Part shown: positions 32,908 to 43,121 of the stretch, piece by piece
Layout of the letters: every line of letters starts with the position of its first letter
Numbering within the stretch: position 1 is the stretch's first letter
Assembly: GCA_963847235.1 (NCBI GenBank)
Contig: CAWJYU010000017.1
Span: 1 to 64,000 of the forward strand
Source: JACDAN01 sp963847235
GTDB lineage: Bacteria; Actinomycetota; Thermoleophilia; Gaiellales; Gaiellaceae
Direction of reading: 5' to 3'
Length of the DNA: 64,000 bases
The notes under the pieces: generated by a model
The model's database searches: none
What the model saw: only the letters and a program-made list of their open reading frames with translations
What the model was told of the DNA's origin: nothing
Made by a program: the position numbers and the translations under genes

Positions 32908-35094
32908 CGGCTGACGCGGTAGAGCCGGCCGCCGGCGGTGTCGGCGATCCAGAGCGCGTCGCCGGTGGACGCGAGGCCGTTCACGACGATGGGTGCGGTC
33001 GGGCGCAGCGTCTCGACGACGGCGGTGGTCGCCGGATCGACGCGGAGCAGCCTGTCGAGGAACGGGTTGCCCTGGCGGTCGGCCTCGTCCGTCGGCACCG
33101 CGACCCAGATGCTGTGCGCGGCGGCGGCGACGTCGATCGCTCCGGCGCCGACGTCGATGGTCGCCTGCACGGCTCCGGTGTTCGGGTCGACGCGGAGCAG
33201 GTCGGTGCCGCGGCCGGTCACCCAGAGCGAGCCCTCGGCGTATGTCATCCGCTCCGGGGCGTCGCCGGGCAGTCGGCCGAGTGCCGTCGCAACGTTCGTG
33301 GCCGGGTCGATGCGCTGCAGCGTGCCGTCTCGGTGGTTGACGATCCAGAGCCTGCCCGCGTCCTCGGCAGCGCCGAGGTGCCGTTGCCGGTCGGGATCGT
33401 CGCGACGACCCGCCGGCCGGCCGGGTCGTAGCGCAGGAGCGCGCTCGCCTCGTCGTCCGCCGCCCAGACGGAGTCCGGCGGCCGTCCAGATGTAGGCGAA
33501 CCCGCCGCCGGTGACCGCGCTCGCAGCTCCGGCCGGTCCGCGATGTCGATCCGGTTCACGATCGGGCCGCGCTCCGCACTCCAGACCGAGCCGAAGCCGG
33601 CGGCGATCGAGTACGGCGTGCTCGTCAGCCGCAGGATCGCGCGCGTCTCGCCCGATGGTCGGCGAGATCCGGTGCAGGCGAGCCTGCTGGCGGCACGACG
33701 CCCACAGCGCGCCGCTGCCCGGGTCGCGGGAGAGCGCGTACTGCGGGTAGGGCGGGCCCGTGCCGCCGCAGAGGCGGAACGCCTCCGCCGTCGGGAGGAT
33801 GGAGCGCAGCGGCGAAGCCGGGGCGACTCTCACCAAGCCGAGACGGCGCCGCCCGGCATTCAGGAGCCAGCGGCCGGAGAACGGGAAGACGGCGCGGAGC
33901 CGGTAGCGACCGCGGCCGGCCGAGCGGACGGAAACGGCCACGGAAGTGACGCCGTTCCGTGCCGTGACCGCCGGGCGGCGCTTCGCGCGCACCATTCCGA
34001 TCCACGGAGCGCCGGCTCGAGCGGGGGTGAAGGCTGCGAGGCTGAACGAGCCGATCCTCCTGACCGTGGCGCGCCCGCGTTCCGTGACGTAGACCGCTCC
34101 GTCCGCGCCGACCGCGACACCGCTGGGGCCACTCGCGTCGGCGAATCTCGACACGGCGCCTCCGGGTGTGATCCGGAGGATGCTGTTCGTCCCGAAGTCG
34201 GTCGCGTAGATGTTGCCGTCCGGCCCGAGTGCGACGTCGTTCGGCTGGTTCAGGCCGGCTGCGAGCGTCGTGATCGTCGCCGCTCGGCGAGATCCGCTGG
34301 ACTCGGTTGTTGAACGTGTCGGCGACGTAAACCGTCCCGTCGGGGGCGATCACGAGCCCGTGCGGCCGGTTGAAGCCGCCGTAGTTCGTGCGCGCGCCGG
34401 TGGCGGCGTCACGGCGGACGACTCCTCCGAGGAGCTCCGAGACCCAGAGATTGCCCGCCGTATCGTAGGCGAGCGCCGTCGGCTGCTGGAACACCGCCAC
34501 CGTGCCGATCGTCCCGCCCGGAGCAACGTGCCTGACCCACCGCTCGTCGTGGACGATGCCGAAGCCGCCGCGCGGATCGACGGCAACCTCGACCGGGAAC
34601 CCGATCGCGGCTTGCGTCGCCGGGCCGTTGTCGCCGGACCGGCCGGGGCGGCCGTTCCCCGCGACGAGCGTGAGCCGGTCACCGGAGAGTCGGAAGACAC
34701 GGTTGGAGAAGTCGGCCACGAGCAGCGAGCCGCTCGGCTCGACCACGACGTCGAGCGGGTTAGTCAGCCGGAGCGGGGCCTGCCGGACGAGCACGGTCCC
34801 GAACCGCTGACGGCCGGCCCAGAGCGCCCAGCGCCCGGCCTGCCGGAAGGTCGCGCGCAGTTGGTAGCGCCCGGGGCGGAGGCGGCGCACCGTCACCGCC
34901 TGAGCGCGGCGCCCGAGGCGAGCCGTGACGACTGGGCGGCGGGACGCGGAGACGACGCCGATCCATCTGGCGCCGGTCTCGACCGGGCGATTCGACACCA
35001 GCCGCGGCTTGGCCACCGGCGCGCCCGCGACCACTCCAGAGAGCACGGCCGCGCAGGCACAGCTCAGCACGGCCGCGCTCGTCAGGAGCCTCAT
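32904..35094 (-). CDS. Secreted NHL/SMP-type beta-propeller protein (frameshifted)
   Basis: A signal peptide (LLTSAAVLSCACAAVLSGVVAG) leads into two propeller-like regions. Each is preceded or interrupted by a similar module of about 70 residues: ARWIGVVSASRRPVVTAR with RPGRYQLRATF, and APWIGMVRAKRRPAVTAR with GRYRLRAVFPFSGRW. Propeller blades read LLVADFSNRVFRL, VYVADTFNNRVQRI, LWIVNHRDGTLQRID and LWIADTAGGRLYRV. At least four frameshifts (near 34275, 33650, 33500 and 33370) break a frame of about 730 codons. Function is unknown; NHL-type extracellular proteins often bind or recognise sugars or proteins. Confidence 0.7.
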
Positions 35095-35144
35095 ATCGGT
35101 TTCTACACCGACGGAGCCAGGAAGGTTCCTGCGACACTCAGCGC

Positions 35145-35997
35145 GTGGCCGAGTTCCGCTACGTCGTCGCCGACGTCTTCACGGACAAGCCTCTCGAGGG
35201 CAACCAGCTCGCCGTCTTCACCGACGCGCGCGAGATCCCTGAGGAGCTGCTCCAGCCGCTCGCGCGCGAGATGAACTTCTCCGAGACCGTGTTCGTGCTC
35301 CCGCCCGAGCAGGGCGGGCACGCGCGGATCCGGATCTTCACGCCGGCGACCGAGCTGCGCTTTGCCGGCCACCCGACGCTCGGCTCGGCGTTCGTGCTCG
35401 CCGCTCCGCTCCAGCTGGGCGAGATTCGGTTGGAGACGAAGGCCGGCGTGATCCCTGTTCGGCTCGAGCGGGAAGGCGCGCGGATCACATTCGGCTGGAT
35501 GGAGCAGCTGGTGCCCGACGTCAAGGCGTTTCCCGACGAGGCCGCGCTGCTCGCCGCCCTCCGCGTCGATGGCTCCGAGCTCCCGGTCGAGGTCTATGAC
35601 AACGGGATGCGCTTCGTGTACGTCGCGCTCGGGTCCCAGGACGAGGTCGCGCGCGTGCAGCCGGACTTCGCGACGCTGGGAGACCTTCTCGACGGGATGG
35701 GCGCCAGCATCTTCGGGGGCTCCGGTACGACGTGGAAGACGAGGATGTTCGCGCCGGGCAGCGGTGTCGCGGAGGATCCTGCGACCGGCTCGGCCGCCGG
35801 CCCGCTGGCTCTCCACCTCGCGCGGCACGGACGCATCGCAGTTCGGCGACGAGATCGAGATCTCGCAGGGAGCCGAGATCGGGCGTCCGTCCACGCTCTT
35901 CGCGCGCGTCGAGGGCTCGCCGGAGCAGGTCGAGAGGGTCGAGGTCGGCGGCTCCGCAGTCACCGTCGCGCGCGGCGAGTTCCGCCTAGCGGGCTAG
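35145..35997 (+). CDS. PhzF-family isomerase-like protein (one frameshift)
   Basis: The protein is of the PhzF fold (two similar halves). The conserved acidic residue is in MNFSETVFVL near residue 48. FAGHPTLGSAFVL forms the first half-site, and EDPATGSAAGPLALHL the second. The frame breaks near 35835; the next frame continues DEIEISQGAEIGRPS to the stop at 35995-35997. PhzF homologues isomerise dihydroanthranilate-like substrates in phenazine pathways, but most family members outside those clusters have unknown substrates, and no phenazine genes are here. GTG 35145 is the start. Confidence 0.83.
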
Positions 35998-38557
35998 CTC
36001 GACCGTCCGGATCTCCCAGGGCCGCAGCTCCAGCGCGACCCCGCCGAGCTCGGCTCTGCACCGGCTCCGGATGCTCGCACGCGACTCGCGCCTCCAGCCG
36101 GCGGCCGCGGAGCCGCAGGGAGGACAGGACGACGCCTTCGCCGCGCAGCTCGGGGCCAGACCCCTGGGTTGGCCCGTCGAGCGCGGCGCCCGGTGCGACC
36201 AGGAACGGGTGCAGGTAGCGCTCGAGCTCGGCGAGCACGCCGGCTTGGTGCCAGACCCCATCGTGGGGGAAGAGAGCGAAGCCGATGCTCCACGGGCCGC
36301 GGCACTGGGCGGCCGGGATCGCGATCTCCGGGCCGGCCGGGCTCTCGCGGTAGGCATGGGCGCTGCGGCTGATGAGGCCGGTCGAGCGGAGGATCGTCAA
36401 CGCGAGCTCGCGGCCGCCGTCGACGAGCTCGTACTCCATCGGGTGCTCGAGCAGCGCCGCCATGCCGCCGGCGTCGACGAACCCGTAGGCGGGAAACGTC
36501 GGCAGTGCGACCTCGCCGAATCCCTCCTCGGCCTCGAGCGCTCGCTCGACGACGGCGAACTGGCCCTCCGCGGCGGAGCAGCGAGCCTCGCGCCGCAGTG
36601 GGAGGTGGAACCGAAGGCGATGGTCGCCGATCGGGTTCTCGAAGGAGACGCGGACCCGGCAGAACCGCTCGCCGGCTCGTAGCTCGACAGTCGTCTCGAC
36701 GTCCACCGGCACCTGCGCGGGCGACCAGCGGTACGACCGGACGATGCCGAGCGCTCCGCGCACCGGGCCCTCGGAAACGACCGAGACTCGAACCTCGTCG
36801 GGGGCCTCGACGAGGTGGTCTTCGGCAGGCGGCGCGTAGTTGTAGCTGTCGCCTTCGTCGCCCCCGTCGACGAGGCGGCCGACACCCTCGACGTCGCCGA
36901 GCGAGAGCGTCCCGTCGGCGGCGACGGCTACCGAGAGCAGGCCGTTGTCGAGCCTGTCCGGGCTCACCTGAACCGCGTCCTCTACGGAGCCGGTGCCCTC
37001 GACGGGCTGCAGCGCCGTCCAGCCGAGGGCCGGCGCGGGCACCCTGGCGACGACGTTGGAACGGCGGCTGGCGACGATCCGGACGTCCCACTCACCGTCC
37101 TCGCCGCTCGTCGCCACCTCGAGCTCGTTCTTCAGCTCGTCGAGGTCGAGCCAGATCGGGTCGTCCTCCTCGTCGACCTCGAACGTGACCGTCCGGCCCT
37201 CGATGATCATCCGGTTCAGCCGCCGAGCGAAGAGCTCACGACCGTGGAGCCGCCGGCGGAGCCATTCGGACACACCCGAGCTCGGCACGCGCTCCTCGTA
37301 GAGCAGGGGCTCGTTGCGGGTGATCCGCTGTGCCGCGACGCGTGTTCCGTCCGGAAGCTCGAGCGCGATGTCCTTCCACCGGGCGGGGACGGCGAGGCTG
37401 AGCTCGACGTTGTCCCAGCGCGCCGTCGGCGAGGGGTTGAAGGCGACGACTGATCCCATCGGCGCCGCGGCGGCAGCCTCGCGCGCCGCGTCCTCGGCGA
37501 GACCCATGGCGATCTGCTCCGCCTCGTAGCAGCGGACGAGCACCTGCGTGGAGACCTCGTCCACGGAGCAGCCGCAGATCGAGTCGTGCGCGGAGTTCTC
37601 GATCACCCGTCTCCACGCGAGGTCGAGCAGACGGTCCGGCCAGGCGGTGCCGTACAGCGCCTGAAACGGCTCGGCGTACCGGGTCAGGGCGCGCTCGGCG
37701 CGCGCCATCGCGGCCTTCAGGTCGAGGCGGGCCGAGAGCGTCCCCATCAGCATGTTCGCCCGCGCGCTCGAGCGCAGCTCGCCCCGCCAGCGCTGCTGGT
37801 GTGGTCGGCCGTCGACGGCGGCGAGATAGTCGGCGAGCGTCGAGACCTGCGCCGCCGCGCCGCTCTCCTCGAGCAGGTCGGTCAGCTGGGGCACGGGCTC
37901 CATGTGGTCCGTGCCGAACATGGCCAGGATCGGCTCGTCTCCGAAGAACTCGCGGTGCGACTCGCGGACGGCCTCGAGCCCGCGGCCGAGCTGGCCGGGC
38001 ACGTCCAGTAGATAGGCGCCGTTGCTGTACCCGTAGGGCAGGTACTCGGCGCGAACGCGGGAGCCGTCCGGGGACTCCCACTCGAACGAATGCGAGTCGA
38101 TCGCGGCCGGCACGCCTCTCCAGACGACGGCGACGTCGATGCCGGCCTGCCGCAGGATCTGCGGCATCTGCGCGACGTGGCCGAACATGTCCGGCAGGTA
38201 GCCGACCGTCATGGCGCCGCCGAACTCGGCCCCGCGCCGCTGCCCGTACTCGAGGTTCCTGACGATCGTCTCGCCCGAGACGAGGAACTCGTCCATCAGC
38301 ACCTGCCACGGGCCGATCGCGAGCCGTCCCTCGTCCACGAGGCGCCGGACCCGCTCGCCCGCCTCGGGCCGGACCTCGAGGTAGTCGTCGAGCGTCGCAA
38401 GCTGTCCGTCCAGCGTGAACCGGTAGCGCTCGTCCGCCTCCATCAAGTCGAGCAGCCCGTCCACGAGCCGCACCAGCTTCAGCCGGAACCGCTGAAACGG
38501 GAGGTACCACTCCCGGTCCCAGTGGGTGTGCGGTACGAGATGAACCGGCGCGGCTAT
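35986..38557 (-). CDS. GH38-type alpha-mannosidase (frameshift near the 3' end)
   Basis: This glycosidase of about 855 residues begins VHLVPHTHWDREWYLPFQ, the GH38 zinc-binding segment. The catalytic nucleophile Asp lies in GYLPDMFGH, further active-site parts in GTDHMEPVPQ, and the zinc His in ENSAHDSICGCS. A large beta-sandwich C-terminal part follows. No normal start codon lies just before the first conserved residue: the first candidates after the permease stop are ATA 38557 or GTT 38545, and a frame open to 38665 overlaps the permease. A frameshift near 36060 moves the true end (ELRPWEIRTVELAR) to 35986. It is the last gene of the uptake operon and would release mannose from imported oligosaccharides. 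Confidence 0.85.
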
Positions 38558-39438
38558 TTGACCGAGCCGGCGAGCAATCCTTGGACGAAGTACCGCTGCA
38601 AGGCGAAGAAGACGATCAGCGGGACGATCATCAGCAAGAAGGCGCCGGCGCTGAGCAGGTGCCACTCCCCGCCGTAGGTCGACTGCATCTGGTTGATGCG
38701 GACCGTCATCGGGAGCAGGTCGCCGTTCTGGATGAAGATGAACGCCATCAGGAGGTCGTTCCAGACCCAGAGGAACTGGAAGATCCCGAACGCCGCGAGT
38801 ACCGGCACGGAGAGCGGGATGACCACCTTGAGGAAGATCCGCAGGTTCGAGGCTCCGTCGACCCTGGCCGCCTCGATCAGATCGCGCGGCAGCGCGATGA
38901 AGAAGTTCCGCATCAGGAAGATCCCCAGCGGGAGGCCGAACGCCGTGTGGGCGAGCCAGATTCCACCGAAGCCGTTGGCGATCCCCAGCTCACGGAAGAG
39001 TGTCAGCAGGGGCACGAGCGCCATCTGCACCGGAACGATCATCAGCGCGACGACGGCCAGGAAGATCGTGTCGCGGAACGGGAAGGAGATCCACGCGAAG
39101 CCGTAGGCGGCGAGCGCCGCGACCGCGAGTGGCAGCAGCGTCGCCGGGATCGTGATGATCAGGCTGTTGACGAAGGCGGAGTCCATGTTGGCCCGGTTCA
39201 GGACCTGGCTGTAGTTCTCGAGCGTGAAGTCGAGCTCGGTGAGGGAGCTCCACCAGCTCGAGGACTGGATTTCCCCACGAGGGCGGAAGGAGGTCACGGC
39301 GAGCCCGACGGTCGGGACGAGCCAGATGATCGCGATCACGATCAGTCCGAGGTGCACCGGCGTGCGGGTGATGAAGCCGAGGATCCGCGCACTCGGCGTC
39401 GCCCGCGGGCGTGCGACCGTGACGTCCGCGGCCGCCAT
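38554..39438 (-). CDS. Carbohydrate ABC transporter permease (MalG-like)
   Basis: This 294-residue inner-membrane protein has six hydrophobic segments, starting VHLGLIVIAIIWLVPTVGLAV. The EAA loop is read in LPRDLIEAARVDGASNLRIF, the contact with the ATPase. It is of the MalG/CUT1 type. GGGAGGAG precedes ATG 39438. Its stop lies at the position where the mannosidase begins. Partner genes are the MalF-like permease, binding lipoprotein and ATPase upstream. Confidence 0.93.
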   Translation of the reverse strand: MAAADVTVARPRATPSARILGFITRTPVHLGLIVIAIIWLVPTVGLAVTSFRPRGEIQSSSWWSSLTELDFTLENYSQVLNRANMDSAFVNSLIITIPATLLPLAVAALAAYGFAWISFPFRDTIFLAVVALMIVPVQMALVPLLTLFRELGIANGFGGIWLAHTAFGLPLGIFLMRNFFIALPRDLIEAARVDGASNLRIFLKVVIPLSVPVLAAFGIFQFLWVWNDLLMAFIFIQNGDLLPMTVRINQMQSTYGGEWHLLSAGAFLLMIVPLIVFFALQRYFVQGLLAGSVK

Positions 39439-39601
39439 CAGTGCTCCTCCCGGTAATGCCGCCGAGCTTCTGGGTCGCGAGCACCAAGCCAGAGGCCGCA
39501 CTCCGACGAGCCAAGGCTTGACAGCCTTGGTGAGGAGGAGGGTGGGTTCTGGCGCCGCGTGATCGCGGGCCAGGGGCCGGCATGTATTGCCGGGTGGAGC
39601 A

Positions 39602-40561
39602 CTAGCCCGTCACCTTCTCGCTGCGGAACCGGCGGATGTTGAACGCCATGATCGGGATGATCAGGAGCAGCATCACGACGGCGATCGCGGCCGAGTAGCC
39701 GCCCTCGCCGTTGCCGAACTCGTCGACCATCGTGACCGCGATCACCTCGCTGGCCCCGCCGGGCCCACCTCCGGTCATGACGTAGATCAGGTCGAACACC
39801 TTGATGACGTTGACGAGGAGCCACACGGTCACGACCGCGATCGGCAGCGAGAGCAGCGGCAGCTGGATTCGCCGGAAGATGTCCCACTCGTTCGCGCCGT
39901 CCGTCCGCGCCGCCTCGATCACCTCCTCGGAGATGCCCTTCAGCGCCGCCGACAGCACGACCATCGCGAAGCCGGTCGAGGCCCAGACGTAGGCGAAGAT
40001 GAGCGCATAGTTGACCGTGTCCGCCCGGCCGTACCAGGCAATCGGGTCGGCGCCGAAGGCTCCGATGAAGGCATTCAGCGAGCCGAGACCCGGATCGGGC
40101 TCGTAGACGAACTTCCAGATGATCGCCACCGCTGTAGCCGCGATCGCCATCGGGACGAAGACGATCGCCTTCATCAGCGACTCGTACCGCACGCGGGCGG
40201 CCAGCACTGCGATCAGCAGCCCGAGCAGGAGCGAGAGCGAGGTGTAGAGGATCATCCACTTGACGTTGTTCGCGAGCGCGCCGCTCGGCGGGAACTCCTC
40301 GAGGTTCAGGAAGCTCTTGTCCTTCGTGAACAGCCGCGTGTAGTTGTCGAAGCCGATCCAGCGGGTGACCTCGAGCCGCGAGTTGAGGTTCGCGAAGCTG
40401 TAGATGCTCGTCCTGATCATCGGGTAGACGAGCAGGACGGCCAGCAGCAGCACCGCCGGGCCGATGAAGAGAAGCGCCTGGACGCCCGGGCGCTTGAAGA
40501 TCGAGGACAGCCGCCGTCCCCGGGGTCTTCCGACTGGTCCGGGGACGGCGGTGCTGCTCAT
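39602..40561 (-). CDS. Carbohydrate ABC transporter permease (MalF-like)
   Basis: This 319-residue CUT1-type permease opens with a basic tail and the helix QALLFIGPAVLLLAVLLVYP. The EAA loop is SEEVIEAARTDGANEWDIF, followed by the usual FDLIYVMTGGGPGGASE segment. ATG 40561 lies seven bases from the binding-protein stop. With the MalG-like partner it forms the channel. The 163 bases between the two permease genes show no feature. Confidence 0.93.
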   Translation of the reverse strand: MSSTAVPGPVGRPRGRRLSSIFKRPGVQALLFIGPAVLLLAVLLVYPMIRTSIYSFANLNSRLEVTRWIGFDNYTRLFTKDKSFLNLEEFPPSGALANNVKWMILYTSLSLLLGLLIAVLAARVRYESLMKAIVFVPMAIAATAVAIIWKFVYEPDPGLGSLNAFIGAFGADPIAWYGRADTVNYALIFAYVWASTGFAMVVLSAALKGISEEVIEAARTDGANEWDIFRRIQLPLLSLPIAVVTVWLLVNVIKVFDLIYVMTGGGPGGASEVIAVTMVDEFGNGEGGYSAAIAVVMLLLIIPIMAFNIRRFRSEKVTG

Positions 40562-40568
40562 GTACTCG

Positions 40569-41873
40569 TTACCTGGCTGCGAAGGCGCTCTCCGCCTCCG
40601 ACTGGTAGTCGTCGAGGAGCGAGTCCACGTTCCCCGGCGTCTTGATGATGTTCTGGAGCAGCGTCCCGAAGTCCTGACCGAGCGTCCCGGGCAGGAGGTC
40701 GGAGCCGTCGAAGAGGAACGACTCGGCGTTCTTCAGCTGCTCGGCCTCCTTCGCGACGAGGTCGTTCGGGTACGCGTCCTCCGCGACGCCCTTGTTCGGC
40801 GAGGCGATCGCGCCGGTCGAGACCCAGATCCGCCCTGCCTCGGGCGTGGCCAGGAACTCGATCAGCTTCTTGTTGTCCTCGTTGTTCACGAACGCGGACG
40901 CAACGTCACCGCCTCCGACGAGCGGGCTCCCGTGCTCCTCGCTGATCGTCGGCCACGGGAAGAAGTCGATGTCCTCGCCGACCTTGAGGTCCGGGTTGAC
41001 GTCGCCGAGCGCGATCCCGCCGACGAAGCCACCCTCCATGTACATCTCGGCGACCGGGTTCTTGCTGAACACGCGGCCGATCCCGTCGACGAAGCTGATG
41101 CCGAGCGCGGTGTCGATTCCGCCCGCGACGTACTTGTCGTTGACGACCTTCACCATCTCCGTCACCGCGTCCTTGACCGTCTGGTCGTTGAACGGCAGAT
41201 CGCCGTTGAACAGCTTCGTGTAGTTGTCAGGGCCGGCCGTGCGGGCGTAGATGTTCTCGAACCAGTCGGTGAGGGTCCACGAGTTGTCGCGTCCCTGCGC
41301 GCCGACCGCCCACGGCGTCTTCCCCTTGCTGTCGTACTGCTGCGTGATGTCGAGCAGCGCGTCCCAGGTCGGTGGGATCTCGAAGCCCTCCTCCTGGAAC
41401 GAGTTCGGCTTGTACCAGATGGTGCTCTTCGAGTTCGCCTTGGCGACCACGCCGTACAGCGCGTCGTCCACCGTGGCGAGGCTCGTCCAGGTGTCGCTGT
41501 AGTTCTCGTTGATCGTGTCCGGGTCGAGGCCCATGTCCTCGAGTGGAATCAGCGAGTCGTCCCGAGCGAGCTCGGCCACCACGCCGGGCCGCGGGATGAT
41601 CGCGACGTCCGGCGGATTGCCGGCCGCGAGCCGCGTCCTGATCACTGGCAGGAAGTCGCGAGCCGACTCGTACTTGGTCTCGATCCCTGTGTCTTCGCTG
41701 AACTGGTCGAGGACCTTCTGGAACGCCTCTTGCTCGGATCCCCCCCAGAGCGAGAAGACGGTGATCGATCCGTCTCCTTCCTCGGTCCCGCCTCCGTCGT
41801 CCCCGCCGCAAGCGCCCAAAGCGAGCGCCATGGCGGCAAGGAAGGCGGCGGGAATGAACCACCGTCTCTTCAT
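40569..41873 (-). CDS. Carbohydrate ABC transporter substrate-binding lipoprotein
   Basis: This 434-residue exported lipoprotein has a signal ending in the lipobox LGAC near residue 21, a Gly/Asp/Glu spacer and a type-1 solute-binding fold (ITVFSLWGGSEQEAFQKVLDQF, then WYKPNSFQEEGFEIPPTWDALL). It would capture an oligosaccharide and deliver it to the permeases. The start overlaps the ATPase stop (ATGA). The mannosidase at the operon end suggests mannose-containing ligands, which is inference. Confidence 0.92.
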   Translation of the reverse strand: MKRRWFIPAAFLAAMALALGACGGDDGGGTEEGDGSITVFSLWGGSEQEAFQKVLDQFSEDTGIETKYESARDFLPVIRTRLAAGNPPDVAIIPRPGVVAELARDDSLIPLEDMGLDPDTINENYSDTWTSLATVDDALYGVVAKANSKSTIWYKPNSFQEEGFEIPPTWDALLDITQQYDSKGKTPWAVGAQGRDNSWTLTDWFENIYARTAGPDNYTKLFNGDLPFNDQTVKDAVTEMVKVVNDKYVAGGIDTALGISFVDGIGRVFSKNPVAEMYMEGGFVGGIALGDVNPDLKVGEDIDFFPWPTISEEHGSPLVGGGDVASAFVNNEDNKKLIEFLATPEAGRIWVSTGAIASPNKGVAEDAYPNDLVAKEAEQLKNAESFLFDGSDLLPGTLGQDFGTLLQNIIKTPGNVDSLLDDYQSEAESAFAAR

Positions 41874-43102
41874 TCAAGTGCTCCTTTCGTCCCGTTGCTG
41901 TCGTCGTAGATGGCCAGTCCGCTGTCTGGATCGAAGAAGTGCAGCGCCCGGGTGTCGACCGCGACCTCGGCATCCTGCCCCTCGCGTACCTGCGAGTCGG
42001 CGCTGAAGCGGCCGACGACCACCGAGCGGTGCTTGTCGCCGCCCTGGAGGTCCTCGGCAGTCGTGCCGGCGTCCTCGGCGAGCTCCTGCACCTCCTCGGT
42101 CATGGCCGGCGGGACGTCGATCGCCAGGTGCACCATGAGCTCGGAGCCGAGCGCCTCGCGAAGCTCGACGTGGCCGGTCAGGCGGCGATCGGACGTGTCG
42201 TCGTGCGCGATCGACGCGTCCTCCAGGTGCTCCGGACGGATCCCGACTACGAGGGGCTTCCCTTCGAAGCTCTTCAGCGCCGGGCGGGAGGCGAGGTTCT
42301 CCTCGTCGAGCTTCAGCCGTGCGTCGCCGAGCGCCGCGACGAGCCCGCCGTTGTCGCGCTCGAGCCGCCCCTCGACGAGGTTCATCGCCGGCGAGCCGAT
42401 GAAGCCGCCGACGAAGAGGTTGAGCGGCCGGTCGTAGAGCTCCTGCGGCGGAGCGACCTGCTGCAGCTGGCCCTTGCGCATCACCGCGACCCGGTCGCCC
42501 ATCGTCATCGCCTCGACCTGGTCGTGCGTGACATAGATGGTCGTGACGCCGATCTGGCGCTGGAGCTTCGAGATCTCGGCGCGCATCTGGACGCGGAGCT
42601 TGGCGTCGAGGTTGGAGAGCGGCTCGTCCATCAGGAACGCGGCCGGCTGGCGGACGATCGCCCGTCCCATCGCCACCCGCTGGCGCTGCCCGCCGGAGAG
42701 GGCGCGCGGCTTGCGGTCGAGGAGCGCCTCGAGGTCGAGGATCCGCGCCGCTTCCTTCACGCGCTTGTCGATCTCCGACTTGTTCTCCTTCCGGAGGCGG
42801 AGGCTGAAGGCGATGTTGTCGTAGACAGTCAGGTGCGGGTAGAGCGCGTAGCTCTGGAACACCATCGCGATGTCACGGTCGCGCGGCGCGATCTCGTTCA
42901 CGACCCGGTCGCCGATCCGGATCTCGCCCGCGGAGATCTCCTCGAGGCCGGCAACCATGCGGAGCGCGGTCGTCTTTCCGCAACCCGAGGGGCCGACGAG
43001 AACCATGAACTCGCCGTCCTTGGCATCGAGCGTGAGGTCCGAGACGGCACGCGTTCCGTCGGGGAAGATCTTCGCTACGTCTGAGAAAGTGACTTCGGCC
43101 AA
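41870..43102 (-). CDS. Carbohydrate ABC transporter ATPase (UgpC/MsmK-like)
   Basis: This 410-residue ATPase has Walker A GPSGCGKTTALR near 37, the Q-loop MVFQSYALYPH, the signature LSGGQRQRVAMGRA, Walker B AFLMDEPLSNLDA and the H-loop VTHDQVEAM. A C-terminal regulatory TOBE/OB region of about 170 residues is present, as in MalK/UgpC. TTG 43102 is the start. It is the first transport gene after the NCS1-type permease, 19 bases downstream of it. Confidence 0.93.
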   Translation of the reverse strand: MAEVTFSDVAKIFPDGTRAVSDLTLDAKDGEFMVLVGPSGCGKTTALRMVAGLEEISAGEIRIGDRVVNEIAPRDRDIAMVFQSYALYPHLTVYDNIAFSLRLRKENKSEIDKRVKEAARILDLEALLDRKPRALSGGQRQRVAMGRAIVRQPAAFLMDEPLSNLDAKLRVQMRAEISKLQRQIGVTTIYVTHDQVEAMTMGDRVAVMRKGQLQQVAPPQELYDRPLNLFVGGFIGSPAMNLVEGRLERDNGGLVAALGDARLKLDEENLASRPALKSFEGKPLVVGIRPEHLEDASIAHDDTSDRRLTGHVELREALGSELMVHLAIDVPPAMTEEVQELAEDAGTTAEDLQGGDKHRSVVVGRFSADSQVREGQDAEVAVDTRALHFFDPDSGLAIYDDSNGTKGALE

Positions 43103-43121
43103 TGCTTCCCTGGGTCGATCC

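Noticed and set aside
41939..43084. Plus-strand frame opposite the UgpC-like ATPase
   Set aside because: Shadow of a gene with all ABC ATPase motifs.
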